A DNA stretch of 64,000 nucleotides from Chryseobacterium camelliae (lineage in GTDB: Bacteria; Bacteroidota; Bacteroidia; Flavobacteriales; Weeksellaceae), in contig NZ_CP022986.1 of the NCBI RefSeq assembly GCF_002770595.1, positions 434,001-498,000 on the forward strand, read 5' to 3'. This document shows, in pieces, positions 9,230-17,095 of this stretch; position 1 is the first letter of the stretch, and each line of letters opens with the position of its first letter. Both the position numbers and the translations under genes were made by a program. The notes beneath the pieces were generated by a model that saw only the letters and a list, made by a program, of their open reading frames with translations, made no database searches and was not told the DNA's origin.

Positions 9230-9845
9230 AATCATGATGACGGATTTCATTGCTGATAGAATTCAGCCATTCATAATAAAGTTCTTCTTCTATGTTTACA
9301 ATACAGTTCGCATGGTCTTGCCAGTTTGAAGAAAATTCATACAGCTGGCTGATCATTTCTTCCAGATGGCCTTCTTCTTCCAGAATAATGGATTTTACCA
9401 TGATCTTTGACCCTGCTTCGGTAAGGATGTCCTGATAGACCGGATAGAGCCGGTCTGCCCTGACTTCTATAGCATACGTGACAAAAAGATAGGCCGCATA
9501 CTTTAATTCATCAGGACTAGGCCTGTAGTGGTTACGGAGGTAACGGCAGGTTTTCACGTCAAGCGCATGAAGGTACTGCCTGGTGGCTCTGGCCGCAAGC
9601 AATTCATTATTCTCGTAGCTTTTGCACAGATCAGGGCTGAGTTTGCCGATCTGCTTTTTGAGGTAATAGGCATGCCGGTGTTCTTCCGCGGCGTGCTTCA
9701 GCTGGATCAGGCTTACTTCAGAGGCATGTTCAGAAGCGGAAATTTTCCTAGCACCTGCATTTTCCATAAAAGAAAGGGTATTGAGCCATTTGGCATGGAG
9801 TTCCGTATGTGAAATGATGTTCTTTAGCAGGCTGTACACGTCCAT
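9222..9845 (-). CDS. Ferritin-like (diiron-type) protein leading the biotin operon
   Basis: 207 residues, predicted all-helical. It carries a complete carboxylate-diiron pattern of the ferritin-like fold: acidic residues in helix 1 (E15 or E28), ExxH at 55-58 (EHRH), a helix-3 glutamate at 127 (AIEVRADR) and a second ExxH at 157-160 (EEGH). This spacing resembles MiaE-like and other diiron oxygenases rather than ferritin storage proteins. It is the first gene of the bio operon and overlaps bioF. No bioC, bioH, bioW or bioI is seen in the window, so a role in making or processing the pimelate precursor is an attractive inference. I do not recognise a named family, and an MiaE-like tRNA hydroxylase placed here by chance is the main alternative. 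Confidence 0.75.
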   Translation of the reverse strand: MDVYSLLKNIISHTELHAKWLNTLSFMENAGARKISASEHASEVSLIQLKHAAEEHRHAYYLKKQIGKLSPDLCKSYENNELLAARATRQYLHALDVKTCRYLRNHYRPSPDELKYAAYLFVTYAIEVRADRLYPVYQDILTEAGSKIMVKSIILEEEGHLEEMISQLYEFSSNWQDHANCIVNIEEELYYEWLNSISNEIRHHDYV

Positions 9846-9862
9846 ATGTTTTAATTTGGTTT

Positions 9863-9891
9863 CAAAAGTAGTATATTGCCGGATGGTTCAA
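9863..9891 (-). promoter_or_regulatory. Bacteroidota-type promoter of the bio operon
   Basis: On the minus strand a TTG at 9891-9889 is separated by 18 bp from TACTTTTG at 9870-9863, matching the TAnnTTTG -7 consensus. The first start codon (9845) lies 17 bp downstream of the box. Confidence 0.6.
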
Positions 9892-9899
9892 TAGTGCCA
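9884..9899. promoter_or_regulatory. Candidate MocR operator (imperfect palindrome)
   Basis: TGGTTCAATAGTGCCA agrees with its own reverse complement at 10 of 16 positions (TGGnnCnATnGnnCCA). It overlaps the -33 element of the bio promoter and lies 11 bp before the MocR start codon, the usual place for a divergent autoregulated operator. This is a position-based guess. Confidence 0.4.
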
Positions 9900-9910
9900 G
9901 TTTTAAGATT

Positions 9911-11392
9911 ATGGATAGTCCGGTTACTGTTCCTTATACCAGTTTTATCAAAATAGACCGAAAATCTACTACTCCTGTATATATGCAGGTCAGTAATCAG
10001 CTGATTAATGCCATCCAGCGGGGCGTTCTTCCCACCGGCACAAAACTACCCGGCACGCGGTCCATGAGCCAGCTTCTGGAAGTGCACAGGAATACCATTG
10101 TCAACGCATATGATGAACTGCTGGCGCAGGGATGGATCGAAAGCCTGCCTAACAAAGGAACTTTTGTTCATGGAGAACATACAGAGATAAAAAATCCTTA
10201 CAGGAATTTTCATAAAACCGACCTTCAGAATTATCCTAAAACAACCGGATTCACTTTCAAACACTCAAGCATCCTGGACAATCCGTTTGAAAAATCGGGA
10301 TGTGAATATATCTTCAATGACGGTATCCCGGATATCAGGCTGACGCAGATTGACCAGCATTCAAGGATTTACAGCTCTATCCTTAAACGCAAGGCCCATA
10401 AGATCAACCAGTACAATCATGACGGAAGTGAATTTTTCAAAGAAAACCTTTCAAGGTACCTCACCCTTTCCAGAGGGCTACCCATAAGTACAAGTAACCT
10501 GCTGATTACCCGCAGTACGGAAATGAGCATTTATATTGCTTCCCAGATCCTCCTTTCAGAAGGCGATATTGTATTGGTGGGCGAACTGAGCTATTTTTCC
10601 GTGAATATGATTTTCCAGCAGTCGAAAGTTGATATACGCCGTATTCCTGTAGACCGTGATGGCATTGATGTGGAAGCCGTACGTGAAATCTGCAGCAGGC
10701 AGAAAGTACGGATGCTCTACCTTACACCGCATCACCACTATCCTACTACGGTTACCCTGAGTGCGCAGCGAAGGCTGGAACTGCTGCGCCTCGCCGATAC
10801 GTATGGCTTTATCATCCTGGAAGACGATTACGATTATGATTTCCATTATGATAAATCCCCCATCCTGCCGTTAGCAAGTGCAGATACTGCAGGGATGGTC
10901 ATTTACATCGGTTCTTTCGGGAAGTCACTGGCTCCCGGATTCCGTACGGGCTTTATCGTTGCCCCGGAAAACCTGATGGATGAAATGCGTAAGTATCTTG
11001 GGATCATCGACCGGCAGGGCGATATCCTGATGGAACAGGTTTTGGGTGAAATGATCGCAGAAGGTGAGATTCACCGGTACCTGAAAAAATCGGTTAAAGT
11101 ATACCGGGAAAGGCGGGGTGCTTTTGCGTTGCTGCTGAGGGAATACCTGGGTAGTCATATTCATTTTGAACAGCCCTCCGGTGGTCTGGCAGTCTGGGCA
11201 GAATGGAAAACCCCTGTTAACCTGATGCAGCTCAGCCGTCACTGTGCGCAGCACAATCTGTTTATCCCTAAAACATTATTATACCAGAACCGGAATCTCA
11301 CTGCCCTACGGCTGGGATTCGGAAACCTGAATCCGGAGGAAATGGAGAATAGTGTGAAAATACTCTCAGGGTGCGTGGCAGGACTGATATAA
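9911..11392 (+). CDS. MocR-type (GntR/aminotransferase fusion) transcription regulator
   Basis: 493 residues: an N-terminal GntR winged helix (about 15-85, including TKLPGTRSMSQLLEVHRNTI), a linker, then a fold-type I aminotransferase-like domain (about 120-490). The PLP site appears intact: DDYDYDF near residue 305 and the internal-aldimine lysine in SFGKSLAPGFRTGF at about residue 338. MocR regulators use PLP or its adduct with an amino compound to control a neighbouring operon. This gene is divergent from the bio operon across only 65 bp, so biotin synthesis genes are the likely target, though PdxR- or GabR-like roles are possible. Confidence 0.88.
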   Translation: MDSPVTVPYTSFIKIDRKSTTPVYMQVSNQLINAIQRGVLPTGTKLPGTRSMSQLLEVHRNTIVNAYDELLAQGWIESLPNKGTFVHGEHTEIKNPYRNFHKTDLQNYPKTTGFTFKHSSILDNPFEKSGCEYIFNDGIPDIRLTQIDQHSRIYSSILKRKAHKINQYNHDGSEFFKENLSRYLTLSRGLPISTSNLLITRSTEMSIYIASQILLSEGDIVLVGELSYFSVNMIFQQSKVDIRRIPVDRDGIDVEAVREICSRQKVRMLYLTPHHHYPTTVTLSAQRRLELLRLADTYGFIILEDDYDYDFHYDKSPILPLASADTAGMVIYIGSFGKSLAPGFRTGFIVAPENLMDEMRKYLGIIDRQGDILMEQVLGEMIAEGEIHRYLKKSVKVYRERRGAFALLLREYLGSHIHFEQPSGGLAVWAEWKTPVNLMQLSRHCAQHNLFIPKTLLYQNRNLTALRLGFGNLNPEEMENSVKILSGCVAGLI

Positions 11393-11449
11393 GGATTTCA
11401 ACGATAATCCATACAGGCATCGACACGATGTCCAACCACATCCAACCTG

Positions 11450-11484
11450 CTAAAAAAGATCTGCCTGAAAAATAAATCAGGCAG
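11450..11484 (-). terminator. Terminator between convergent mocR and GNAT genes
   Basis: The 8-bp stem CTGCCTGA/TCAGGCAG is followed, read on the minus strand, by ATC and six T. It serves the leftward GNAT/nucleosidase transcript. Confidence 0.65.
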
Positions 11485-11505
11485 GTGTATCTTAATAAAA
11501 ACAGA

Positions 11506-12024
11506 TTATTCCAACGGTTTTTTCATCATGAGATCAGTCTGTTCCTGGCTGCCGAGCCTGAAGACATGTTTCCCGAACTCGGAAAAGCCGTTCTTACGGT
11601 AAAAGCTGAGTGCTTTATGGTTTTCTTCCCAGACCCCGAGCCAGATGTAAGATTTCTGAAGCTCACGGGCAACTTCAATGGCTTTGTTATATAACAGCTG
11701 TCCGATTTTTTTACCCTGATGGCTGTTTTTTACATAAATCCGTTCAATTTCCAGGGCAATTTCATCCTGAAGTTCCGTCTGGGCAGTACCGGAGTTGAGC
11801 TTAAGGTACCCTACCGGACGGTCTTCTTCCCAGGCAATGAAGAAAAGAGAATCGGGATTGCTGAGTTCCGACTGTACTTTTTCCGTAGCGAAACTTTCAT
11901 CCAGGTATCTCTTCATTTCCTCTTCATCATTGCTTGCTGAGAAGGTTTCCGAGAAGGTCTGCCTTCCTGTCTGCTGAATGGTTTCAAGATCGCCTGAAGA
12001 GGCTTGCGTTATAATTACTGACAT
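11506..12024 (-). CDS. GNAT-family N-acetyltransferase
   Basis: 172 residues with the GNAT fold: an N-terminal acceptor region, the beta strand IERIYVKNSHQGKKIGQLLY that contains the acetyl-CoA loop (Q/RxxGxG/A variant QGKKIG, about residues 95-110), and the C-terminal WLGVWEENHKALSFYRKNGF typical of this subgroup. It most likely acetylates a small amine or a protein N-terminus; the substrate cannot be inferred. It is 12 bp downstream of the nucleosidase gene on the same strand, with the DsbA-type gene before that, so the three are probably co-transcribed. Confidence 0.9.
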   Translation of the reverse strand: MSVIITQASSGDLETIQQTGRQTFSETFSASNDEEEMKRYLDESFATEKVQSELSNPDSLFFIAWEEDRPVGYLKLNSGTAQTELQDEIALEIERIYVKNSHQGKKIGQLLYNKAIEVARELQKSYIWLGVWEENHKALSFYRKNGFSEFGKHVFRLGSQEQTDLMMKKPLE

Positions 12025-12036
12025 GATATGCTGGTA

Positions 12037-12618
12037 TTAATCAAACAATATTTTTTTAAATGCTAATGAGGCCAGATGGACCTGAACTGCCCAGTCTGCT
12101 GCGGCATCGCTTCCGGCATCATCAGAAATATATTTCAGGCATACGAAAGGGATGCCTGCCTTCTGAGCGATCAGCGCCAGAGGATATGCTTCCATATCCA
12201 CGATATTGTAAGCCGTTTCGGCATGGTTCATTTCAAAGCTGTCGCCACTCCCGCAGATGCCCTGAGGCAGACGGTCAACAGGAAGGCCATATTCCAGCAC
12301 AGGCGGAATTCCTGAAAGCGGTGTTTCATACAATGCAAAGCCCAATCCTCTTACATCCATGTCCCGCTGGATAAATTTTGTACAGCAAACCACCTCACCT
12401 TTGATGAAGCCTTTACTGCCTGCGGAACCTAAATTGACAATGAGAGAGGGCTTCCTGACCTGAATTTCTTGGGTAAGGGCAATCGCTGCATTTACTTTCC
12501 CGATTCCTGTTATCAGCTTATTGGTGTGGTCAAATTCTTTTCCCGCTTCAGAATCCAGGGCAAAGACAAAAAGCGTTTCCGAAACGGGAAAGTGAAGGTG
12601 TTCGTTGATTCTGATCAT
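12037..12618 (-). CDS. Purine nucleoside phosphorylase/MTAN-superfamily nucleosidase
   Basis: 193 residues of the nucleoside phosphorylase fold. Visible: the glycine-rich IVNLGSAGSKG near residue 62, the ribose-binding VDMEAYPLA (glutamate of the MTAN VxME motif) near 139, and the catalytic aspartate segment KYISDDAGSDAA near 160. These match nucleosidases of the methylthioadenosine/S-adenosylhomocysteine or futalosine type. It is somewhat shorter than canonical MTAN (about 230) and was probably annotated 5'-methylthioadenosine nucleosidase-like. It lies in an operon with a FrnE-type oxidoreductase upstream and GNAT downstream. Confidence 0.85.
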   Translation of the reverse strand: MIRINEHLHFPVSETLFVFALDSEAGKEFDHTNKLITGIGKVNAAIALTQEIQVRKPSLIVNLGSAGSKGFIKGEVVCCTKFIQRDMDVRGLGFALYETPLSGIPPVLEYGLPVDRLPQGICGSGDSFEMNHAETAYNIVDMEAYPLALIAQKAGIPFVCLKYISDDAGSDAAADWAVQVHLASLAFKKILFD

Positions 12619-12627
12619 AATGCCAAT

Positions 12628-13326
12628 TTATATCGTGCATCCGTCCGTATCACAGGTACCGCCCTGTGCTGAAGGATTTTTTTTCCCTGTTTCTTCATAG
12701 GTCTGCTGGAGCGCATCTTCAAAAAGTGCAGTAGGCTGGGCTCCGGAAACGGCATATTTCCCGTTCAGGATAAAAAAAGGAACACCTCTTACATTGTTAT
12801 GCTCTGCCTCCATCATATCCTGGTCGACCTGTTCGTCAAACTGATGCGACGTAACCGCTATTTTGGCCTCATCCCTGTCCATTCCTACGGATGCTGCAAT
12901 GCTGAGAAGCACTTCCGTATCCGCAACATTTTTTCCATCTGTAAAATGCGCACGGAAAAGAGCTTCTTCCGTTTCAGATGAGCAATGGTATTTTTTTGAT
13001 AAATGCAGTAGCCTGTGTGCAGGGTATGTATTGGTAATCTGAACATCACTGAAGTTAAAGTCGATCCCTGCATTTTTACCTGCCTGGGTGACCTGGGAGA
13101 TCATCTGTTCGGCCTGGGCTTCAGGAAAGCCTTTTTTCTGTTTAAAATAATCAAATGTACTGATGGTTTTTGCGGGATCCAGTGTACGGTCCAGCTGGAA
13201 GCTCTTCCATTCTACCTCTACGTCATCCCTGAACGGCAGTTTTTCCAGTGCCGCCTCGAAATTCTTTTTACCGATATAGCAGAAAGGACACATCACATCC
13301 GACCAGATCTCTATTTTCATTGCCAT
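12628..13326 (-). CDS. DsbA-family (FrnE-like) thiol oxidoreductase
   Basis: 232 residues, thioredoxin fold with an alpha-helical insertion. The redox motif CPFC is at residues 13-16 (MCPFCYIGK), and the cis-proline loop GVPFFILNGKYAVSGAQ is near residue 180. There is no signal peptide, so it is cytoplasmic like FrnE. The C-terminus has two further cysteines (GTCDTDGCTI), a feature of some FrnE proteins. It leads a three-gene leftward run. FrnE-type proteins handle disulfides during oxidative stress; the partner here is unknown. Confidence 0.92.
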   Translation of the reverse strand: MAMKIEIWSDVMCPFCYIGKKNFEAALEKLPFRDDVEVEWKSFQLDRTLDPAKTISTFDYFKQKKGFPEAQAEQMISQVTQAGKNAGIDFNFSDVQITNTYPAHRLLHLSKKYHCSSETEEALFRAHFTDGKNVADTEVLLSIAASVGMDRDEAKIAVTSHQFDEQVDQDMMEAEHNNVRGVPFFILNGKYAVSGAQPTALFEDALQQTYEETGKKNPSAQGGTCDTDGCTI

Positions 13327-13520
13327 GATATCATTGTTTTAAAAGATCAAATTTAGCCTAAAAATTCCACACCTCCGAATCCTGTACGAACTCTCATCCC
13401 AGTAATTTGTCCGGCCAGTGAACCTGATATAAATGAAAACGGCAGCACAAATCCGTATTAAGGATATGTACCGCCTTCTTTATCTGACATCTGGGACCAT
13501 GTCCCGTGATTACAATGAGA

Positions 13521-13931
13521 CTATAAATCGTTAAACCATTTGTAGATATCCATCTCTGATGGGATGGAAAGCTTTTTCCTAAGCCTGTTTTTACGGTTCT
13601 GGATAGCTTTCGGGGTTACGAATGTATAGGTTGCTATTTCCTTTGTCGTTAAGTTTAACTTCAGGTAGATGCAGAAAATCAGTTCGGAATTTTTAAGATT
13701 TGGCTGTATAACAGATATTCTTTCAAAAAAATCCGGGTGTACAAGTCTGAATTTATTCAGAAGGCGCGGGGAATTCTCCTTGGCCAGCACAATAATTTCA
13801 TCTTGAACAAAACTTTTCTGGTTTAAATCTTCTAAACTGAATTCAGGTTTTTCGTTTTTCATAATGTTTTTCTCATCTCTACTAATTTCTGCAGTGCTCG
13901 TACTGCAGAATAAATCCGCTTTTCTCTTCAT
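13521..13931 (-). CDS. LuxR/GerE-like helix-turn-helix protein
   Basis: 136 residues. The C-terminal half is a LuxR-type helix-turn-helix of the sort attached to TPR regulators in Bacteroidota: NSELIFCIYLKLNLTTKEIATYTFVTPKAIQNRKNRLRKKL. No sensor, receiver or TPR domain is present, so it is either a stand-alone DNA-binding protein or a remnant of a larger regulator. An in-frame ATG at 13862 (MKNEKP) would drop the first 23 residues, which look unlike the family, and may be the true start. Target unknown. Confidence 0.75.
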   Translation of the reverse strand: MKRKADLFCSTSTAEISRDEKNIMKNEKPEFSLEDLNQKSFVQDEIIVLAKENSPRLLNKFRLVHPDFFERISVIQPNLKNSELIFCIYLKLNLTTKEIATYTFVTPKAIQNRKNRLRKKLSIPSEMDIYKWFNDL

Positions 13932-14499
13932 ACCTCGTCTGTTTCTTCATGGATACAGGTAGCCGGCACGTTCTTCATCTGACATTAATTTTCACACGCT
14001 ATCACTAGTCGTTTTCTTTATCTGTTTTTTAAGCCAAGTCCCATCAGGAATGAAAATTCCGGAATTATAAATGAAGACAAAGAAAAAAAAAATGATTAGA
14101 ATTTTGTTAAATTGAAATACCACATAGGTACCACGCGTCCTGCAGAAACCTCACAATTTTTTAATTTTGATGATTTTTAAGCCTTTGATGGCTGTTTATT
14201 TTTTTTTAATTATACAAATTTAGGCTAATGCTCATTTATTTTTTATGATTCTGATCAATGTTTATCATTTTGTTAAATATATGCTTGAAATATATTGAAA
14301 AAATTCATAACCTTACATTGTGTGGTAGATTTGTGGTATGCTTTTTTATAGTTAATATTGTAAAAAGTTATTTCTTTATTATTGAATCTGAAATCTTATC
14401 CTGTTGAACATTATCTGTTACGGTAATGGGCATGCAGAAAAGGCAACGGAACATCACACCAAAACCATAGTAATAGTAAACAATAACCAATTTCAACTC
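13932..14499. other. Long AT-rich intergenic region
   Basis: About 570 bp between the divergent HTH and PPC genes. It is strongly AT-rich from 14040 on. Open frames are short and lack family similarity; no clear TAnnTTTG promoter box, hairpin or RNA fold stands out. Confidence 0.6.
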
Positions 14500-14934
14500 A
14501 TGGACATTCATCTACTACATACCAGTTTCTGGACCGCACAGAAAATAGAAAGTACTTATATACTCAGTATCAAAGATAATATCAGCATCGTAGCTGCATT
14601 CAAAGATTTTATCACCCGGCAGAAGATTCATTCTGGATGCATTTCCGGCATGGGACTCGTCAAGGAAGCCCGGCTGCGACTCAATGATCCGTTTTCAAAA
14701 AAATCCATTGATGCAGTCACGGAAGATGTCATGGAAGTTCCGGAAATATCGGGCTGCATCAATCATAACGGAGCATCGGCGGAAATTCATCTCAATGCAA
14801 GGCTCGTCTCTAATGACACCAGCCTTTCCGGATCTCTGATCGATGCGAAAGTATATGATAAAATGGAATTCATTATCCGCCCTGCCAGGAGCATCACCAC
14901 TTTTTTCGGACAGGGAGACCCTTATTGTAACTGA
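14500..14934 (+). CDS. PPC (DUF296) domain protein
   Basis: 144 residues from the ATG at 14500. The PPC/DUF296 fold is recognisable: STYILSIKDNISIVAAFKDF as the first strand-helix, IHSGCISGMGLVKEARLRL, then GCINHNGASAEIHLNARLVS and GSLIDAKVYDKMEFII. PPC domains in bacteria are trimeric proteins of uncertain role; in plants they are fused to AT-hooks. The frame is open further upstream to a TTG at 14404, but those residues do not fit the family. It appears monocistronic with no related neighbour. Confidence 0.85.
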   Translation: MDIHLLHTSFWTAQKIESTYILSIKDNISIVAAFKDFITRQKIHSGCISGMGLVKEARLRLNDPFSKKSIDAVTEDVMEVPEISGCINHNGASAEIHLNARLVSNDTSLSGSLIDAKVYDKMEFIIRPARSITTFFGQGDPYCN

Positions 14935-15067
14935 TCAGTCTGCTATCACCGTAATAATATTCTGTTATTCCATATCCTGAGATATTAAAATAATCCTAAT
15001 TTTTATTTTCCTTGCTTGCTCATTTGTGCGTTAATTTCTAACTTGAATTGGATTTAAAAAATAGAAC

Positions 15068-15910
15068 ATGGAAAAATTAGGATTTATAGGATTGGGCAAT
15101 ATGGGACATCCTATGGCCAAAAATCTTGAAAAAGCGGGATTCCCGCTATCAGTATACAACAGGACACCGGAAAAAGCAGCCGGTTTCAGGGAGCAGTCAA
15201 GAGTGTGCACCAGTATTGCAGATCTGGTGGAGAACAGTGATGTGGTTTTTACGATGCTCACCAATGATGATGCCCTGAAAGCAGTATATGAAGAAATACT
15301 TTCCCTGAATATTACCGGTAAACTCTTTGTAGATATGAGTACGGTATCCCTTGAAGCAACCGCGCATACTGCTGCTGCTATCATTGTAAAAGAAGCCTCT
15401 TTTATAGACGCTCCGGTAGCAGGAAGCACCAAACCGGCAGCGGAAGGAACCCTGATCATCATGGCCGGCGGTGAAGAAAAAGATATTAAGCGTGCCGAAC
15501 CCTATCTTCAGAAGATGGGAAAACTGATTAAGCACCTGGGTAAGAATGGTAACGGAATTGCAGCTAAGTTATCGGTGAATTACTTTATATCGGCTATTTA
15601 CCAGGGATTGGCAGAAACCGTTCTCTTCTCCGAACGTCTGGGTCTTGACCGAAGAGATATGCTTGAAATCATTAATGAAAGTGCAAGCGGAAGCGGGGCA
15701 ACAAAGGTAAAAACCCCTTTGCTCATCGAGGATCATTACCCGCCAGCATTTACACTGGACCTGATGCTGAAGGATATTTTGCTGGCCCATAAAGCAGGTG
15801 CAGATTATCCCCTGTCAGAATCACTGATCAAAACCTACCAGTCGGCTCATGATGCCGGTTTCGGAAAGGATGACGTAATTGGCATTATCAATTACCTCAA
15901 AACGCTTTAA
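15068..15910 (+). CDS. 3-hydroxyisobutyrate dehydrogenase-family oxidoreductase
   Basis: 280 residues. Rossmann N-terminus with GLGNMGHPMAKNL at residues 7-19 and the substrate loop DAPVAGSTKPAAEGTL, which places it in the beta-hydroxyacid dehydrogenase family. The catalytic lysine is in GNGIAAKLSVNY (about K167). Members reduce succinic semialdehyde, glyoxylate or related acids, or oxidise 3-hydroxyisobutyrate. The substrate is not determinable, but the SGGxT-type loop here is closer to the GLYR/succinic semialdehyde reductase side. A cupin and a DoxX gene follow on the same strand 43 and 6 bp apart, which suggests one operon. Confidence 0.9.
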   Translation: MEKLGFIGLGNMGHPMAKNLEKAGFPLSVYNRTPEKAAGFREQSRVCTSIADLVENSDVVFTMLTNDDALKAVYEEILSLNITGKLFVDMSTVSLEATAHTAAAIIVKEASFIDAPVAGSTKPAAEGTLIIMAGGEEKDIKRAEPYLQKMGKLIKHLGKNGNGIAAKLSVNYFISAIYQGLAETVLFSERLGLDRRDMLEIINESASGSGATKVKTPLLIEDHYPPAFTLDLMLKDILLAHKAGADYPLSESLIKTYQSAHDAGFGKDDVIGIINYLKTL

Positions 15911-15953
15911 ATGACCCTGAAATAAATACAAGTACAAATCAAATCTACCTCAT

Positions 15954-16469
15954 ATGAGCTCTGAAGACACCTCCCCTGAAACCTATCTGTTTGAAAACGA
16001 TCGAAATATCCCTAACAGCGACTATCCGCTTCTGGTATACCGGAATGTTTTTTCCGGCACAGGCGGTGAGGGTGCTGCCTGGCTGGAACATCTCTTCAGT
16101 GAAAACGGGTGGGATAACTGCTGGAGGTGGACCATCTACCCCTTCCATCATTATCACAGCAATACCCATGAAGTACTGGGAATCTTTCAGGGGTCGGCAG
16201 ACCTATGCATTGGCGGTCCGGCAGGAAAAAAGATGACGGTTAAATCAGGAGATATCCTGGTTATTCCGGCGGGTCTGGCCCATCGCTGCATTTCCTCTTC
16301 TGACGGTTTTACGGTGGTCGGAGCTTATCCGGGAGGAAAAAGCCCGGATCTGATCAGGGCAGAAGAATCCGACCATGATACTGCCGTAAAGCGTATCCGG
16401 CAGGTTGCCGTTCCTGACCGTGATCCTGTATTGGGAATAACAGGGGGTCTGGTTAAACTTTGGAAATAA
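15954..16469 (+). CDS. Cupin domain protein
   Basis: 171 residues with one cupin barrel. Metal-type ligands are seen in YPFHHYHSNTHEVLGIFQG (about residues 60-78; histidines and glutamate) and in the second motif GDILVIPAGLAHRCIS (about 98-113). It resembles small cupins annotated as cupin_2 or YjlB-like proteins. It lies between a dehydrogenase and a DoxX membrane protein and is only 6 bp from the latter. Reaction unknown. Confidence 0.87.
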   Translation: MSSEDTSPETYLFENDRNIPNSDYPLLVYRNVFSGTGGEGAAWLEHLFSENGWDNCWRWTIYPFHHYHSNTHEVLGIFQGSADLCIGGPAGKKMTVKSGDILVIPAGLAHRCISSSDGFTVVGAYPGGKSPDLIRAEESDHDTAVKRIRQVAVPDRDPVLGITGGLVKLWK

Positions 16470-16475
16470 TTTACT

Positions 16476-16877
16476 ATGAGAGATTTTAAAACAGCCTATT
16501 TCTTTTTACGCCTTCCCATTGCCATATCACTGGCGGGCCACGGGCTGGTACGGCTGCCCAAACTTCATGCTTTCAGTGACTGGATGGTGAAAACCATGGA
16601 AAAATCGGTCATACCTGACCTATTGATTATTCCTTTTAGCTATCTTCTCCCTGTTGCAGAAGCGGTAATCGGGATTTTCCTGTTGGCAGGATTTAAAAAC
16701 AAGCTGACGATATATTCAGGTCTAACGCTGATGAGCATCCTGGTTTTAGGAAGCTGTTCCATCGAAAACTGGAGTGCTGTAGAGTCACAGCTGCTGCATT
16801 CTGCTTATCTGGTGGGCCTGTTCTGGTTTTTCAGCAGATATGCAGATGAAAGATCTGATCCGAAAATTTCAGCATGA
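16476..16877 (+). CDS. DoxX-family membrane protein
   Basis: 133 residues with four predicted membrane helices (about 8-28, 45-68, 73-95, 105-125). The HGLVRLPKLHAF segment near the N-terminus is typical of small DoxX/DoxD-like proteins. Such proteins are found with redox enzymes and quinone-linked systems, but no activity can be assigned. It starts 6 bp after the cupin gene and is followed by a strong terminator, so it ends the operon. Confidence 0.87.
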   Translation: MRDFKTAYFFLRLPIAISLAGHGLVRLPKLHAFSDWMVKTMEKSVIPDLLIIPFSYLLPVAEAVIGIFLLAGFKNKLTIYSGLTLMSILVLGSCSIENWSAVESQLLHSAYLVGLFWFFSRYADERSDPKISA

Positions 16878-16908
16878 TCCTATTGATGAAATAAAAACAG
16901 GTATACTT

Positions 16909-16950
16909 ATCATCACCGGATCTGAAACGCAGGTCCGGTGATGATTTTTA
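16909..16950 (+). terminator. Terminator of the dehydrogenase-cupin-DoxX operon
   Basis: A 12-bp perfect stem (ATCATCACCGGA/TCCGGTGATGAT) with a 13-nt loop is followed by a T-run. Confidence 0.88.
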
Positions 16951-17095
16951 AGACTTTGGTATACTGGTCATCCGCATTCATTTATATCCTGAATTTTCTT
17001 TGGGAAACGCTGCTTTAAGGCGCAGAAACGGCATTTTCAGTGACCATTAATGATTGGTTAGGTTTTTGAAGCATGATAGTAAAATCAACCACACT

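Noticed and set aside
13433..13531. Short open frame of about 32 codons between the HTH and DsbA genes
   Set aside because: No start signal, family match or conservation evidence; likely chance.
14404..14499. Upstream extension of the PPC gene from a TTG
   Set aside because: The extra 32 residues do not fit the PPC family, and an ATG at 14500 gives the normal length.
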